A stretch of DNA of 64,000 bases from Elymus sibiricus (lineage: Eukaryota; Streptophyta; Magnoliopsida; Poales; Poaceae). Shown piece after piece: positions 11,174-23,105 of the stretch. The DNA lies in NCBI GenBank assembly GCA_039707655.1, contig CM077676.1, positions 242,934,866 through 242,998,865 of the forward strand. The letters are read 5' to 3'. The notes under the pieces are model-generated. The model was not told the origin of the DNA and searched no databases. It worked only from the letters and a program-made list of their open reading frames with translations. Position 1 is the first letter of the stretch; each line of letters opens with the position of its first letter. A program made the translations under genes and the position numbers.

Positions 11174-12010
11174 TTAATGTATCAAGAGTTTCTTTAATTC
11201 AAACACAGGGTCACCCTTAGGTGGGAGAGGGTCTACCAAAGTGTCAACATGCAAATCATGCTTAAGGATGGGTGCATGTTTAAAGAATATTTCATCTATT
11301 TCATTTCTTTCATTCATATGCATATCATTTTCATGGTCTAGCGGATATTGTTCTAAAGGATTAGTGGGAGGAACAACAATAGAAGCAAGACCAATAATTT
11401 CATCTTTATTAGGCAATTCCTTATCATGAGGTTGTCTACGAAACTTAGAGAAATTAAACTCATGCGATACATCACCAAAATTAACACTGACCGTTTCCCA
11501 AGTACGATCAATCTTAGCATTAACTATATTCAAGAAAGGTCTACCAAATATAATGGGACAAAAATCATCTTGTGGTGATCCAAGAACAAGAAAATAAGTA
11601 GGGTATTTGATCTTACCACACAAGACTTCAACATCTCTAACAATCCCAAGTGTTAAAATAGTATCTCTGTTCGCAAGCTTAATAGTAACATCAATATCTT
11701 CAATCTCAACAGGTGCAATTTCATTCATGACTTCTTGATAAAGAGAAAACAGAATAGCATACACTAGCACCCATATCACATAACCATGATAACAATGATC
11801 TCCAATTTTAACAGAAACAACAGGCATGCCAACAACAGGTTTGTTTTTGTCTGCTGTTTCTCGTTTAGCAATCCTAGTTGCTTCCTCACAGAAGTTTATG
11901 ACATGTTCATCAATATTATCAACCAAAAGATCTTTAATCATTGCAACATTAGGTCCCACTCTAATTTGTTCAGAGGGTTTAATTGGTTTAATATTACTCT
12001 TATTAACCAC
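11174..12010 (-). pseudogene. G1 aspartic protease region
   Basis: This 278-codon frame follows gag after a frameshift near 12000. It carries MIKDLLVDNIDEHVI, VVGMPVVSVKIGDHCYHG, IDVTIKLANRDTI, PQDDFCPIIFGRPFLN and KFRRQPHDKELP. In related copies the segment after DHCYHG contains the active-site D(M/T)GA. Here it reads GYVIWVLVYAILF, a local frame slip that returns to frame at SLYQ. Two compensating indels have therefore removed the catalytic aspartate while keeping the rest open. Confidence 0.7.
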
Positions 12011-12957
12011 AGTTGAAGCTTTACATGTTCCTTAATCCTAACAGGGAAAGGAGGTTTCTCAATATAAGCACTAGGCATAACTGGATCAACATTATAAATA
12101 ATTGTTTCATCTTTAGCTATAACAGGTTCTTCATTTAATTCAATAGGTGGATGAAACTTAAACCATTTCTCCTTAGGGAGATCAACATGAGCAGCAAATG
12201 ATTCACAAAAGGTAGCTACTATCTCAGAGTGAAGTCCATATTTAGTACTGAACTTATGAAAAGTATCGGTTTCCATAAAAGATATAACACAATCAAACAC
12301 AAGGTTTATACCTGACTCTTTACCTTTGTCGATTTCCCAATCTTCAAAGTTACGTTTAATTCTTTTCAGAAGATCCCATTTGAATTCAATAGTTCTCTTC
12401 ATAAAGGAGCTAGTAGAAGAAGTATCGAGCATGGATTGATCATTATGAGAAAGCCGAGCATAAAAGTTCTGTACAATTATTTCTCTTGCGAGCTCATGAT
12501 TGGGGCATGTGTGCATCATATATTTAAGCCTCCCCCAAGTTTGAGCGATACTTTCTCCTTCATGAGGCCAAAAATTATATATATAATTCCGATCGATGAA
12601 CCAAATGCATAGGATAAAATTTCTGGTGAAATTCCTGCTTCAACAGGTTCCAATCTCATATTCCAGTATCATCCAATAGCCTATACCATGTCAATGCTCC
12701 CCCCCCCTCGGATAAACCTGAAAGCTTAAACAATCCACAAATTTCATCTATATAGATCAAGGCATATCAGGATGTACCGTTCCATCTCCTTCATAAGTAT
12801 TAGCTAGCAGTTTCTCTAACATACCCGAAGGAATTTCATAATAAATATTTTCAGTAGGTTCAGTAGGTTGAGAGGCAACTCCTATTGCTTCCAGTCGAGG
12901 TGAAGATACCCCAAACAAGCCCCACAAATGATGATTTTCCATAGTGACAAGTGACAA
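11938..12957 (-). pseudogene. G1 gag
   Basis: The likely start is the ATG of MENHHLWGLFG (12942). The first 66 codons are open to 12757, including EIPSGMLEKLLANTYEGDG. A damaged part (12520-12756) holds remnants such as NYIYNFWPHEGESIAQTWGRLK. The stretch 12519-11938 is open again with CPNHELAREIIVQNFYARLS, IEFKWDLLKRIKRN and HVDLPKEKWFKFHPPIE. It then shifts frame into the protease. This is the structural protein of the virus-like particle in this lineage; the copy is inactive. Confidence 0.75.
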
Positions 12958-13004
12958 TAAATTTTAGCATGTAATAAAAATGTTTCCTTACCAAATTCCA
13001 CTTA

Positions 13005-13400
13005 CACTACTAGGGAAAACCTTATACACAGAAGCTTATCAGTAGCGCTGGTTAAAAGGAGGCGCTACTGCTAATTAGCAGTAGCGCGTTGTCACCAAGG
13101 GAGCTACTGCTATCCAAATAGCAGTAGCGCGGCTACAAGAAAACGCGCTACTACTATAATTGCCACACCGTTGCCGACAGGCTAGGTATAGTAGTAGCGC
13201 CTTTCTACAAACCGCGCTACTGCTAATAAAATAGTAGTAGCATGTTTTTAGTGTAGGGCGCTACTGCTAAGTTTGAACTTGGCCACATGGCGGAGCCCAC
13301 TTAGCAGTAGCGCGTCGTCCAGGAACGCGCTACTGCTACTTTTTTAGCAGCAGCGCGTTTTCCCATCCCACGCTACTGCTAAAGCGCAGCCACCTTTTCC
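13005..13400. repeat. Left TIR and subterminal repeats of CACTA-1
   Basis: After the TIR, copies of 'agcagtagcgc' and its inverse 'gcgctactgct' alternate about every 20-40 bp to 13385. Pyrimidine-rich promoter/leader sequence of the transposase gene follows at 13390-13570. Subterminal repeats of this kind are binding sites for the TnpA-type protein in En/Spm. Confidence 0.85.
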
Positions 13401-13906
13401 TCCCCTCCCCCTCCCCCATCCTCTCTTCCTTTCACTTTCCCCTAGCTCCCACCTCCTCTCTCCCTCACTTTGCTTCTTCCTCACTACTTCTCCCCCCCAT
13501 TACTCTCTTTCTTCTACCTCTTTCTCTCTCTTTATTGCTCCTAGCTAACTACACCACCTCCATTAATGCAACTCCTTTCTCTTTTTCCTCCCCCTCCACT
13601 AGTTAGAGTCATCTCCTTCCCCAACTAGCTAGGTAGATCTACCCATTTAATGAAGTGACCTATGTACCTCCCTAACTAGATCTAGCCATGTCAAGAAGTA
13701 AGCTTGGTCCACTTTTGATCATTCCCTAGGTGTGTGGCAACACCGATCGACATCATCATCACCGTGCTCGATCTCGAGATAGGTGATTAAAAATTTGTTC
13801 TTTTATAAGAATGGAAATATGTGTATGTGTGCGATATGACATAATCGAGCGATATGATGGAAATTGTGTGTGTGGCATGAGTTGCCGCCGAATTGTGCTT
13901 GAGTTG

Positions 13907-13998
13907 CTTATGTTTTGCCGAAATGTCAATTTATTTCCGTTTCGGCGAATTTCGGGCAAACTCTATATGTCCATTTTTTAGGGAAGGTCATGTCGAAT
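13907..13998 (+). other. Conserved leader element, copy 1
   Basis: A ~92 bp segment (cttatgttttgccgaaatgtc ... aggtcatgtcgaattttt) lies upstream of the transposase start. Similar copies stand upstream of the second CACTA-1 gene (19156-19252) and the CACTA-2 gene (26591-26684). Each contains a small inverted repeat (ttgccggaa / ttccggcgaa). Confidence 0.7.
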
Positions 13999-14076
13999 TT
14001 TTGTATGACTTTGATGCATGCATGCATGGATGCGTTTATAATCCTTTTGCTTATTAATTATACCACGCAGGCGATC

Positions 14077-17000
14077 ATGAAGGTCAGTGGAACGATGGTG
14101 GAAAGATGGTTGCGATCCGCGGTGCACGACATGTATGAAAATAACCGGAAGGAGATTTTCTGTCCGTGTCGAAGATGAAAAGGAGGAGTCTTGCTCGACC
14201 CCTTTAAGGAAGGCTGTTTGAAAGCGCACCTGCTCATGACTGGTTTCATGGATGGCTATACTCGATGGATAAGTGAAGATGATGATGTCGATGGGGCAGC
14301 CAATGACGACATTGGACCAGATGAAGAGATGACCGATAATGGTGGCGGAGAAGAGGCTGGACATGGCGGCGGAGAAGAGGCCGGACATGGTGGCGGAGAA
14401 GAGGCCGGACATGGCGGTGGAGAAGAGGTCGGACATTGAGGCGGAGAAGAGGCCAGACATGGGGGCGGAGAAGAGGCCGGACATGGGGGCGGAGAAGTGG
14501 CCGGACATGACAGAGAAGACGCGGACACGCCGGAGCATTCGTCACTACTAAGTTCAGTCGTGCAGGACCCTCATGTTCGAGACCTGCTTCGCAAGAAGAC
14601 GACTAACGACAGAGCTGCTTGTAGAGAGGAGGCCAAGCTAGAGCAGCTGGAGGTAGACTCTCATACTCCATTGTATGATGGTTGCGATCCCGAGGTGACC
14701 CGCTTGAGTTTCACGCTTGAACTTCTAAAGACAAAGACTAAAAACAAATGGACTGACAGAATCCTGGATGAGCTTCTCAAGTATCTAAAGAAGGTTCTTC
14801 CCGCGGGGAACCTGTGTCCTACTAGTGTCGATGAGGCCAAGAAGATCGTGTGCCCTCTTGATCTGCCGCACATTAGATACCATGCATGCATCAACGATTG
14901 CATCATTTATCGGAAGGAGCACGCGGAAAAAAACAACTGTCCGGTGTGCAATGCTTCTCGATACAAGAAGGCCGAAAGAAATCTCCCCAGAAAGTTGTAT
15001 GGTACCTACCGATCACTCCCCGTCTGCAGCGTTATTTCGTAGATCCTAAGGAAGCAAAGCTCATGCGCTGGCACGCGGAGAGGGTGAAGCCTGACGATGG
15101 AGATGATCAGAAGCTGAGACACCTCGCGGATGCAAGCCAGTGGAGAGTGTTCAATGCCGAATATCGATTTTTCGCAGGTGATCCAAGGAACATCGTGCTT
15201 GGCGCGAGTACCGATGGCATGAATCCGTTTGGCAACCAGAACACCAACCATAGCACATGGCCCGTGTTTGTATGGATGTACAACCTTCCCCCCTGAAAGT
15301 GCATGAAGACAAAATACATACACATGAGCATGCGGATTCAAGGGCCGAAACAACCGGGAAATAATATTAATCTGTATCTAGGGCTACTTCAAGAGGAGTT
15401 AGACACGTTATGGAAAACACCGGCCAAGACATGGGATGCCAGCAAAGGCGAGTATTTCTATATGAGAGCCGCGCTGATGACGACGGTGCACAATTATCTC
15501 GGTTACTGATATGTCGCAAGCCAGGTGTGCCACGGATATTGCGGATGCACGCGGTGCATGGATGATACAACGTCTCAGTAGCTAACGAAAGATGGCGGGT
15601 CTGGGAAAATCGTGTACATGGGGCATCGAAGATGGCTCGCGAAGGACGACCCGTGGAGAAACCGTGGAAATCTATTCAATGGTGAGGCTGAGCATCGAGG
15701 ACCTCCATGTAAGAGGAGCGGCGCCGAAATCGATGAGCTGTTGAAAAACTGGGAACAGTGCCCCGCGCCGGGAAAGATGAAAAAGGTGTCGGAGCCGCTG
15801 CTGAAGGAATGGAAAACGAGGTCTGTTTTCTAGGACTTGGAGTACTGGCCCAAACTCGACACGCCACATTGCCTTGATCAAATTCATATCACGAAGAATG
15901 TCCTTGAGAGCTTGCTTGCAACACTGATGAACATGCCGGATAAGACCAAGGATGGGCCGAAGGCAAGAAGAGACTTGGAAGATTTGAACATCCGGGCAGA
16001 TCTCCACATGCCGCCCCGTAAAAAGTCGGAGGAGACGGAGACGGAGACGGAGGCGCGGGACCAGGGCAAAAAAGTCAACAAGAAGGAAGAGAATTATTGC
16101 CCCCTTCTTGCTTTACCTTAAGTCCGAAGGAGATCAATCAATTCTTCAACTACTTTACCGGAATCAAAGTTAGTTCCGGTTACTGTGGGAAGATAAGCAG
16201 ATTTCTGGACACCAAGAAGAAAAGGTTCAGCGGGATGAAGTCTCATGACTGTCATGTGATGATGACACAGATACTTCCTGTTTCCCTTAGAGGGATAATG
16301 GACAAGCACGTCCGTGACATGCTTATTAGTCTCTGCAACTTTTTCGACGTTATCTCTCGAAAGTCGATCAGTGTGAAGCAGCTCCGAAGGCTACAGGAAG
16401 AGATCATTGTGATACTAAATGAGCTTGAGATGTACTTCCCACCCGCGTTCTTTGACGTCATGGTGCATCTGTGTGTCCACATTGTGGACGACATCATAGA
16501 CCTCGGGCCGACATTCCTGCACAACATGATGCCATTCGAGAGGATGAATGGGGTCATCAAAGGATTCGTTCGTAACATGTCCCGTCCGGATGGAAGCATC
16601 ATCCAGGGCTATCTGACCCAAGAGTGCACCTCTTTCTGCGAGAATTATCTATATGGCGGAGACCGTGTTGTTGGTTTGCCCATTAACAAGCACCTTGGGA
16701 GGCTCGAAGGAGAAGGTCACACCAACGGCTGGAGGGAACTGCATGTGGACCACTCGGGTCGACGCAATGACTTTGACAGAGCAAACTTAGTAGTGCTACA
16801 TCACCTAGACGTGGTAGATCCTTTCGCGACACTGCACAAAGAAACCATCGCAAAGAAGTACCGTGACCGGGGGCTATGCAAGACGAACGCCGAAGTTATT
16901 AGAGAGCACAACTCCACTTTCCTGCCTTGGTTCAAAGAGCATGTTCTTGCTAATCCCCCGGAAGAGGGCTCTACGGATGGATTGCTCATATACGCCTTAG

Positions 17001-17692
17001 CACATGGCCCCGCGGCCAACCTCGCGACCTATCAGGCATACGATATCAATGGATACACGTTCTACACGGAGGCCAAAGATATAAACAGTGATTTTCAGAA
17101 CTTAGGGGTGACGATGGAATGCATGACCGGCGACAATGCCGCAACTGAAAGATTCTACGGAAGGGTCGAAGAGATCTGGGAGCTTGACTACTCAGGACTG
17201 CACGATGCGACGATGTTCCGTGTCAGATGGGCTAAGAACGTCGAAAGAGAAAACCGGTATATCACTACCATGTCTATACCCGACGCCAAGAGCGCTACCG
17301 TGAACGCCATCGCAAAAAACGAGCCATGGGTACACGCTAAGCACGTGACACAATGCTTCTTCATAACCGACCCGAGCAATCCCAGCCGTGTTGTCGCGAG
17401 GAGAGGCAAAAGGAACATCATCGGAATGGATGGAGTCGCCAACGAGGAAGACTACGACCAGTACGGCAACCCGATGAGGGAAGATGACGATGACGATGAA
17501 GCATACGTCAAAAGAAGAATCAATACTACATTACCTAAGAAAGATCGTACTCCGTGGAAAAGGAAAAGTCACAACGAGGGGCTTAATTATTCGACAGCGA
17601 ACAAGAAGGGAAAGAAGCTCACTCAGAAACGAAACGTCGATGCTGAGAAACCATCATTTATATATATGTATTTATTTTGTGTACGCACTTAA
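14077..17692 (+). pseudogene. CACTA transposase (TnpD/TNP2-type), degenerate
   Basis: This protein would cut at the CACTA ends. From ATG 14077 the order is: transposase-associated domain (EIFCPC...LLDPFKEGCLKAHLLMTGF), an acidic repeat of about seven GGGEEAGH units, the TNP2 core (PF02992-like: WYLPITPRLQRYF, MRWHAE, GDPRNIVLGASTDGMNPFG, YMGHRRWL), DUF4218-like (MKSHDCHVMMTQILPVSLRG, FPPAFFDVMVHLCVHIVDD) and DUF4216-like (GRVEEIWELDYSGL). In-frame stops are at 14176, 14437, 15294, 15507, 15579 and 15831, some at former Trp or Cys codons. Frameshifts lie near 14980 and 16097. The last 531 codons (16097-17692) are open. The presumed catalytic Asp of STDG survives, but the gene is dead. Confidence 0.85.
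14341..14515. repeat. 24-bp minisatellite coding for GGGEEAGH repeats
   Basis: About seven tandem copies of 'ggcggagaagaggccggacatg(g)' with small variants lie inside the transposase gene between its first two domains. They encode an acidic, His-containing linker. One unit contains a stop (14437-14439). Confidence 0.85.
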
Positions 17693-17784
17693 TCGTTATC
17701 GGTCAAATGATATGTAATATATATCGTCGCCTGAGTTATATACATTGTATCCGATCCCCTTCTTCCCGGCTCGGTCGTCTTTCG

Positions 17785-17945
17785 GAAAAGAAAATAAAAT
17801 GAAAAGAAATAGAAAAATGAGAATGGAAAGAAGAAAATGAAAGGATTAGAAAAGGAAATGAAAAGAAAAAGAAAAAGGAGAAAGGAAATAAGAAAAATAA
17901 AATGAAAAGAAAAAGCAAAAGGAGAAAATGAAAATAAAAATCAAA
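17785..17945. repeat. Purine-rich (gaaaa)n tract
   Basis: About 160 bp of irregular 'gaaaagaaaatg' repeats follow the transposase gene. The tract is simple-sequence-like and has no coding value. Confidence 0.75.
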
Positions 17946-17946
17946 G

Positions 17947-18165
17947 GAATAGCAGTAGCGCGTTTATGGACCTGCGCTATAGTTAACTTAGCTGTAGCGC
18001 GGGCTATCCAAACCGGCGCTAAAACTAAGTTAGCTATAGCAGTAGCGTGTGTCCACAGCCGCGCTATAGCTAAGTTATCTGTAGCGCCGGTTTGGGTAGC
18101 CCGCGCTACAACTAAGTTAACTATAGTGTGGGTCCACAAACGCGCTACTGCTATGTTTGAGTTAA
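17947..18165. repeat. Internal subterminal-type repeat cluster in CACTA-1
   Basis: In the middle of the element, copies of 'gcagtagcg', 'gctgtagcgc' and the inverse 'gcgctatagctaa'/'gcgctactgcta' cluster as they do at the ends, but no CACTA terminus is present. Pyrimidine-rich leader sequence follows (18180-18480), as it does after the left subterminal block. This looks like the former 5' end of a second CACTA element, or an extra binding platform serving the second gene. Confidence 0.75.
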
Positions 18166-18494
18166 CCGCACCGCGCGGGCCTTTCTTCCCCAATTTCCCC
18201 CATTCCCCCCATTCCATCCCCTTGCCCTCCTCCATGCCGTCGCTGGAGCCCTCGTCGCCCTTGCCTCCTTGCGCCGTTGCCGGAGCCCGTCCTCGCCGCG
18301 CCTGCCTCCTCCTCGACGTCGCCGCGCGCCTGCCTCCTCCTCCTCGACGTCGCCGCGCCTGCCTCCTCCTCGACGTCGCCCCCTCCGGTGCGCCAGCCTC
18401 GTCGCCGCCTTGCCACCGTCTCCCCCGACCTCCACCTCCCCACTGCCGTCTCCCCCGACAACCGCTATAAGTCCCCGCCCCTCCTCTCTCTCAT

Positions 18495-18775
18495 TTTAGT
18501 ATACTGAATTCTAGGGTTAGGTGTTTTAGTTAACTGAATTTTAGGTGTTTAGTTAAATGAATTCTAGGGTTAGGTATTTTAGGTGTTTAGGTGTTTTAGT
18601 TAACTGAATTCTAGAGTTAGTTGTTTTAGTGAACTGAATTTTAGGTGCTTAGTTAATTTAATTCTAGGGTTAGGTATTTTAGGTGTTTAGTTAAGTTAAT
18701 TCTAGGGTTAGGGTTTTCAGTTCCTGTTAAATGAATTCTAGGTATTTTAGGTGTTTAGTTAACAGAATTCCAGTG
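18495..18775. repeat. Minisatellite with TTAGGGTTAG-like words
   Basis: Irregular tandem units of about 35-50 bp share 'agttaactgaattctagggttagg' type words (written here as agttaactgaattc + tagggttagg) and 'ttttaggtgttta'. The region is probably untranslated leader or an intron of the second CACTA-1 gene. The telomere-like words occur inside a longer unit, so it is not a telomere tract. Confidence 0.7.
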
Positions 18776-19155
18776 TAATGTTAGTAAGTGACTGAGAGTG
18801 TGCTTGCTTTTTAAAGATTGGGGGAAAAGATGCAAAATTAGTTAACCCTAGTAGATAGGAATTTAGCTAGGTTTTTTTATTAGGATAGTAGCTGTTTTAT
18901 ATTAAGACAGTACCTAGGAATTTAAAACATATTTTGATGGTGAATTTCTTTATGGTGAATTTCTTTGAATAATTAAAGTGCATGAATTTATTTGATATAC
19001 ATGATGTTGGCTGTTGATGGTGAACATATTTTGAATAATTGAAGTGCCAAATGATGTTGGCTGCTGTTGTTGCCATATGATGTGCCAAATGATGGAGATG
19101 ATGTGCTATTGTTGCCTATGTTGGCTTTTCTTGTTTGCAGGGAAATGATCCGAGT

Positions 19156-19350
19156 GGCCTATGTTTTGCCGGAATGTTGATTCATTTCCGTTCCGGCGAA
19201 TTTCAGGCGCTCGATATGTCCACTTTTTAGCAAAGGTCATGCCGAAATTTCCCGTGAATTTCGGGATGACTTGTGCTAGAAAGTAGGCATATCGAGTGCC
19301 CGGCATTTGCTTGGATGGGAATGAAACGGCATTCCGGCAAACCATAGGCC
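19156..19350. repeat. Foldback in the leader of the second CACTA-1 gene
   Basis: The conserved leader element (copy 2, 19156-19252) is followed at once by a diverged inverted copy (19255-19350). The right arm read in reverse starts ggcctatggtttgccggaatg, against ggcctatgttttgccggaatg in the left arm. The arms stay aligned for about 95 bp with scattered mismatches, so a transcript could form a long imperfect hairpin about 70 bp before the start codon. Confidence 0.8.
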
Positions 19351-19418
19351 TTTTTTTATGTCATTACTCATTTTATTATAGTTTAAGAATTAAACGAGCA
19401 GACTTAATCATAGGAAAC

Positions 19419-22400
19419 ATGTCGAAAAACGACGAGACCGGGCCTTCTGACCACGCTGCCGACGACATACAATATGACCGTGAACATGATTACCTCGACT
19501 TTTTGTCTAGTCAGCAAACAGAAGGTTTGCAGGGCGACCTGGTCATAGCGGATGATGGTACTGCCGCCGACATCGACACCGATGGCACCGATGGCACCGG
19601 CACCGATGGCGGCGCCGAGACCGGCGCCAAAGGTACCGGCGCCGAAGCCGGTAACGAAAATAAGAAGCAGAAGAAGCAGAGGACACGACGCCCTAACAAA
19701 CTCGGCATCGGAAGAATCCTGGTCACAGAGATGCACCACGGCAAATTCGAGCCAGTAGCACCGGATGAAGCTCGCAAGTGCTACGGCAACCAAGTCGGAT
19801 GCATCCTACGGGAAACCGCGAGCATCAACGACAATGACTTAAGGAAGAAACCACATCTGGAGCACTTGCTCCTAACAAAGCTGCACAAGAGATTCCAGTT
19901 CCCCGGCCGGGATGACCGCATAGAAAACCCGTGGGATGATGCTGCCATGAAAGGTATCAATAACCACGCCATGGGCATGTTCAGCAACGATTTGGCCGCC
20001 TGGAAAGGGAGGGTGAAACGAGCGATTGATGCTAATGAACCCCTGTCCAAGATTTTGGCGGACAATCCGACACTGACGGCAGAGGAGTTCCAAAAGTTCA
20101 AGGACACTTCCGCTACCGAGGCAGCCAAGATTAAGTCTGAGAAATACAAGTCAATGCAGCAAAGGAACACGGGGAACCAACGCCTCGGAAGCCGTGGCTA
20201 CATTGGCAAGAGGCCCATATGGGATAAGGAGGACGCGGAACGTGAAGCCGCGGGGATCCCAGACCCCTACGCGGAGTTCACCGACCCGCAGGAGCGTGAC
20301 TTCATCAGGGCCCGGTACAAGTGGGACAAGGAAAAAAAGGTTTGGTACACGGACCCGATCACGAGGAAATTGATTAGATTACATGTTGTAGTAACATTCG
20401 TAAACGGTTCACGTTCCTTTTGCAGAAGGAGCAACACAGGCTTGCGGCCCAAAGCAACTCGTCGTCTCACTCGTCGATGAGGCCCAAGTGGGACACCCCT
20501 CTCAACCAGGCCTTGAACCAACTGAAGGGACTCCCTTTGGACCAGCGGACGCAATATGGACGTGTGCACGGCGTCGGAGACGGCGCCACGTGGAAGTACT
20601 ACTACAACGAGGGCTCGGAGGCCAAAAAGCAGAAAAAGAAGTTCAGTCAGTTGAACATCGACGAGAAGGTGAAGCTTGCGGTCGAGAAAAATGCAGCTGA
20701 GGCCGAGAAAAAAGCAGCTGAGGCTGCAGAAGCGAACAAAAATGAGGTGGTCCAGCAGGCAGTCAATGCAGCTGTAGCTGCCTGCGGAAATGATTTCGCT
20801 ACTAACTTGATTCCGGCTATTATCGACTGGACGAAGCAAAATCCAGACAAGACGGCACATGATTTTCCCATGTCCAGCTTCGTCGGGAGCAACTCGGTGA
20901 ACATCGCACCACCACCACCTGCTGCCGCTACAGCACAAGGTCCTGCTCCCGCACCCGCTCATAGCAGCCCGTCCTCTGTCTCTGGCGTGCTAGGCGGGCC
21001 TTCGTCTTTGGCTGACCTCGACGCCCTCACGGTAATTACACGTCGCACCAACAAATATATAATGTTCCATTTTTCGTTGCCTTTCGGATGTCTTACGCCG
21101 CAGACATGTCTTCGCAGGCCGACGAAACCCCGTGCACTGTACTCTACATGATCAACGGCCGGAAGGTGGACGTGGGAAAGGCAGTGATAACGAAGCCCTT
21201 GGAACTCACATTCCACGGCCAGCCGATCCCCGTTGGCACCTTCAGGGTTACCTTGTCGAGTGTGAAAGCGGGCCACGAGGATTTGACTCCTCTAGTACGG
21301 CTCGGGGGAGAGGAGGACGAGACCCCGATGCGGCTTGGATATTTCAAGGGTTGGATGCTGCTATGGCCGAAGAATCTTCTTCGTCTGGAGGCGGCCGAGA
21401 GCACACCAATGACCACACACCAGCAAGGTATGAACACCACCACCCCGCCTACGCAATTACCAGCTCCTCTCGTGCCGAGTGAGAGCGGCGAACAACGCGA
21501 GGAAGGGGGTCCAATAGTGGATGATGTAGTCGGCCCCGTGGAACAAGGAATGGATGATGAGATGGTGGAGGAGGACCCTCTCCGGTTCCTCAATACCGGT
21601 GCCGCCTATGATGACGGACAAATGATGAGTCAGCCATATGACTCGGGCTATGAGCATGCGGATGAGGAGATGGATGATGTGCCCAGGCAGGAACGTCCTA
21701 GGGTTGATTGCAAGAAGTCTCTCTTCATGCAATCCTCATAGGACACGCCTCCTGATGCCGCCTCAACACAGGGTCATCTAGCCGAGGGTCGTAAAGTGCT
21801 TAGCCCGACGACACTGGTGGTGGGGGTAAGGAAGGGTCTGGACGGTGAACCCAAGAAAAAGGAGAGGAAGAGACCGCCGAAGAGAGGCACTGCTGCCGCC
21901 AAAGCTTCTAGCAGCCAGCCGACCGATTTTGCAGACCGTGTACCGGTCAAAGGTGCGGCGATGTACCATGTCGCGGGCGAGCCGATCCTACCGCCGAAAC
22001 CGCTAGAGGCCATATCAGGGGATCTCAGGAGACTGCACGACCATTTGCTGTCGACTGAGAAAAGCCTTCTCGCCTCGGAGGATCCAGGATATCCGCTTTA
22101 CGCGGTTCGTGTGCCTCAGGCCAAGTGATACGTCGACACACTGCCCGCGGAGGTGTTCTTCCTGTGGTTTGATCACATCTTTGAGATGTTTCTCATGTGA
22201 CGGCTCGATTTTACGATCGTCCGCCTTTTTGCACTACATATGAACTCTGTCATCAGGAGAGAACAAATCTCGCAAATCTCGGTGGCGGATCCATACTACA
22301 TGCATGAGTCCTTCTTGAGTCTCGGCGAGTTTGAACGTAAAGCTGCTAGGGATTACATCGAAAACTTCATGGTAACGAATAAGGACAAGGAAACGATTCT

Positions 22401-23105
22401 CCTGCCTTATCATCCAATGTAAGTCATTGCCGGACAACCCTTTCGTACGTTTCAATCATTCCTTCGCTCATATGGAGACTAATTTGAGGTGTCTTTATTT
22501 TCTGCAGCAACGGGCGCGCCATCCTTATCGTTCTTTTCCCGCGAGTCTCCCACGCCGTGTATTTCGACTCGTCCAGAAACTTCGAGAAGAAACACTACAC
22601 CCACATAATGGATATTCTGGATGATGCTCTCCACGGCTTCAGCATGAGGGGTGGCTACATGGAGATCAGGAAACAAAGGAAGAACAAGCCGGGGTTCTCG
22701 CATAAAACTACCTTCTGCTCCATCCATCAACCGACAACAAGCAAGAACGATGGATTCTACCTCCTCCATCTCATGATGGAGTACAGAAGGGATCACCAAC
22801 ATCTTTGCATGACAACAAGAAACGATGAACATATCCACAAATGGGCAGAATCCTTAGAACACGAACTGGATTATAGAGTCAGAGATGACTTCTTTCGCAT
22901 CCAGAAGGACATTGCAACGATCATCACGAAAGAAGTTTTCGCATCAAGACCTGACGCCGTTCACGAAGCTAGGGTGCATCCTCCAGGATATGGATGGGTG
23001 GAACTTCCAATGATTGACGATGCCGATGATGATGTGTCGGTTGAACTTGTAGTTTCTGTAGCGATGAAACTTTGTGATGTCAACGGTCCTGCTAAACTTG
23101 CGTAA
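19419..23105 (+). pseudogene. Second CACTA-1 gene (TnpA-position protein with Ulp1-like C-terminus), three stops
   Basis: The start at 19419 follows 'aggaaac', as in the CACTA-2 gene. Exon 1 (to about 20350) has an acidic, Gly/Thr-rich N-terminus and a conserved core (GRILVTEMHHGKFEPVAPDE, KLHKRFQFPG, YKWDKEKKVWYTDP). Exon 2 (20426-21031) has a basic then Ala/Glu/Lys coiled-coil-like segment. Exon 3 (21118-22418) and exon 4 (22508-23105) join in phase at GT-AG sites. In-frame stops lie at 21739, 22126 and 22198. The C-terminus (LLPYHP..NGRAILIVLFPRES, VYFDSS, SIHQPTTSKNDGFYLLH) has the layout of a C48/Ulp1-like peptidase, but the usual HW histidine reads R and the usual DCG cysteine is absent. 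The exon 1 donor is unclear. Role inferred: DNA-binding partner of the transposase. Confidence 0.65.

Noticed and set aside
14246..14545. Minus-strand Pro/Ser/His-rich frames over the transposase repeat
   Set aside because: They are shadows of the GGGEEAGH minisatellite on the coding strand.
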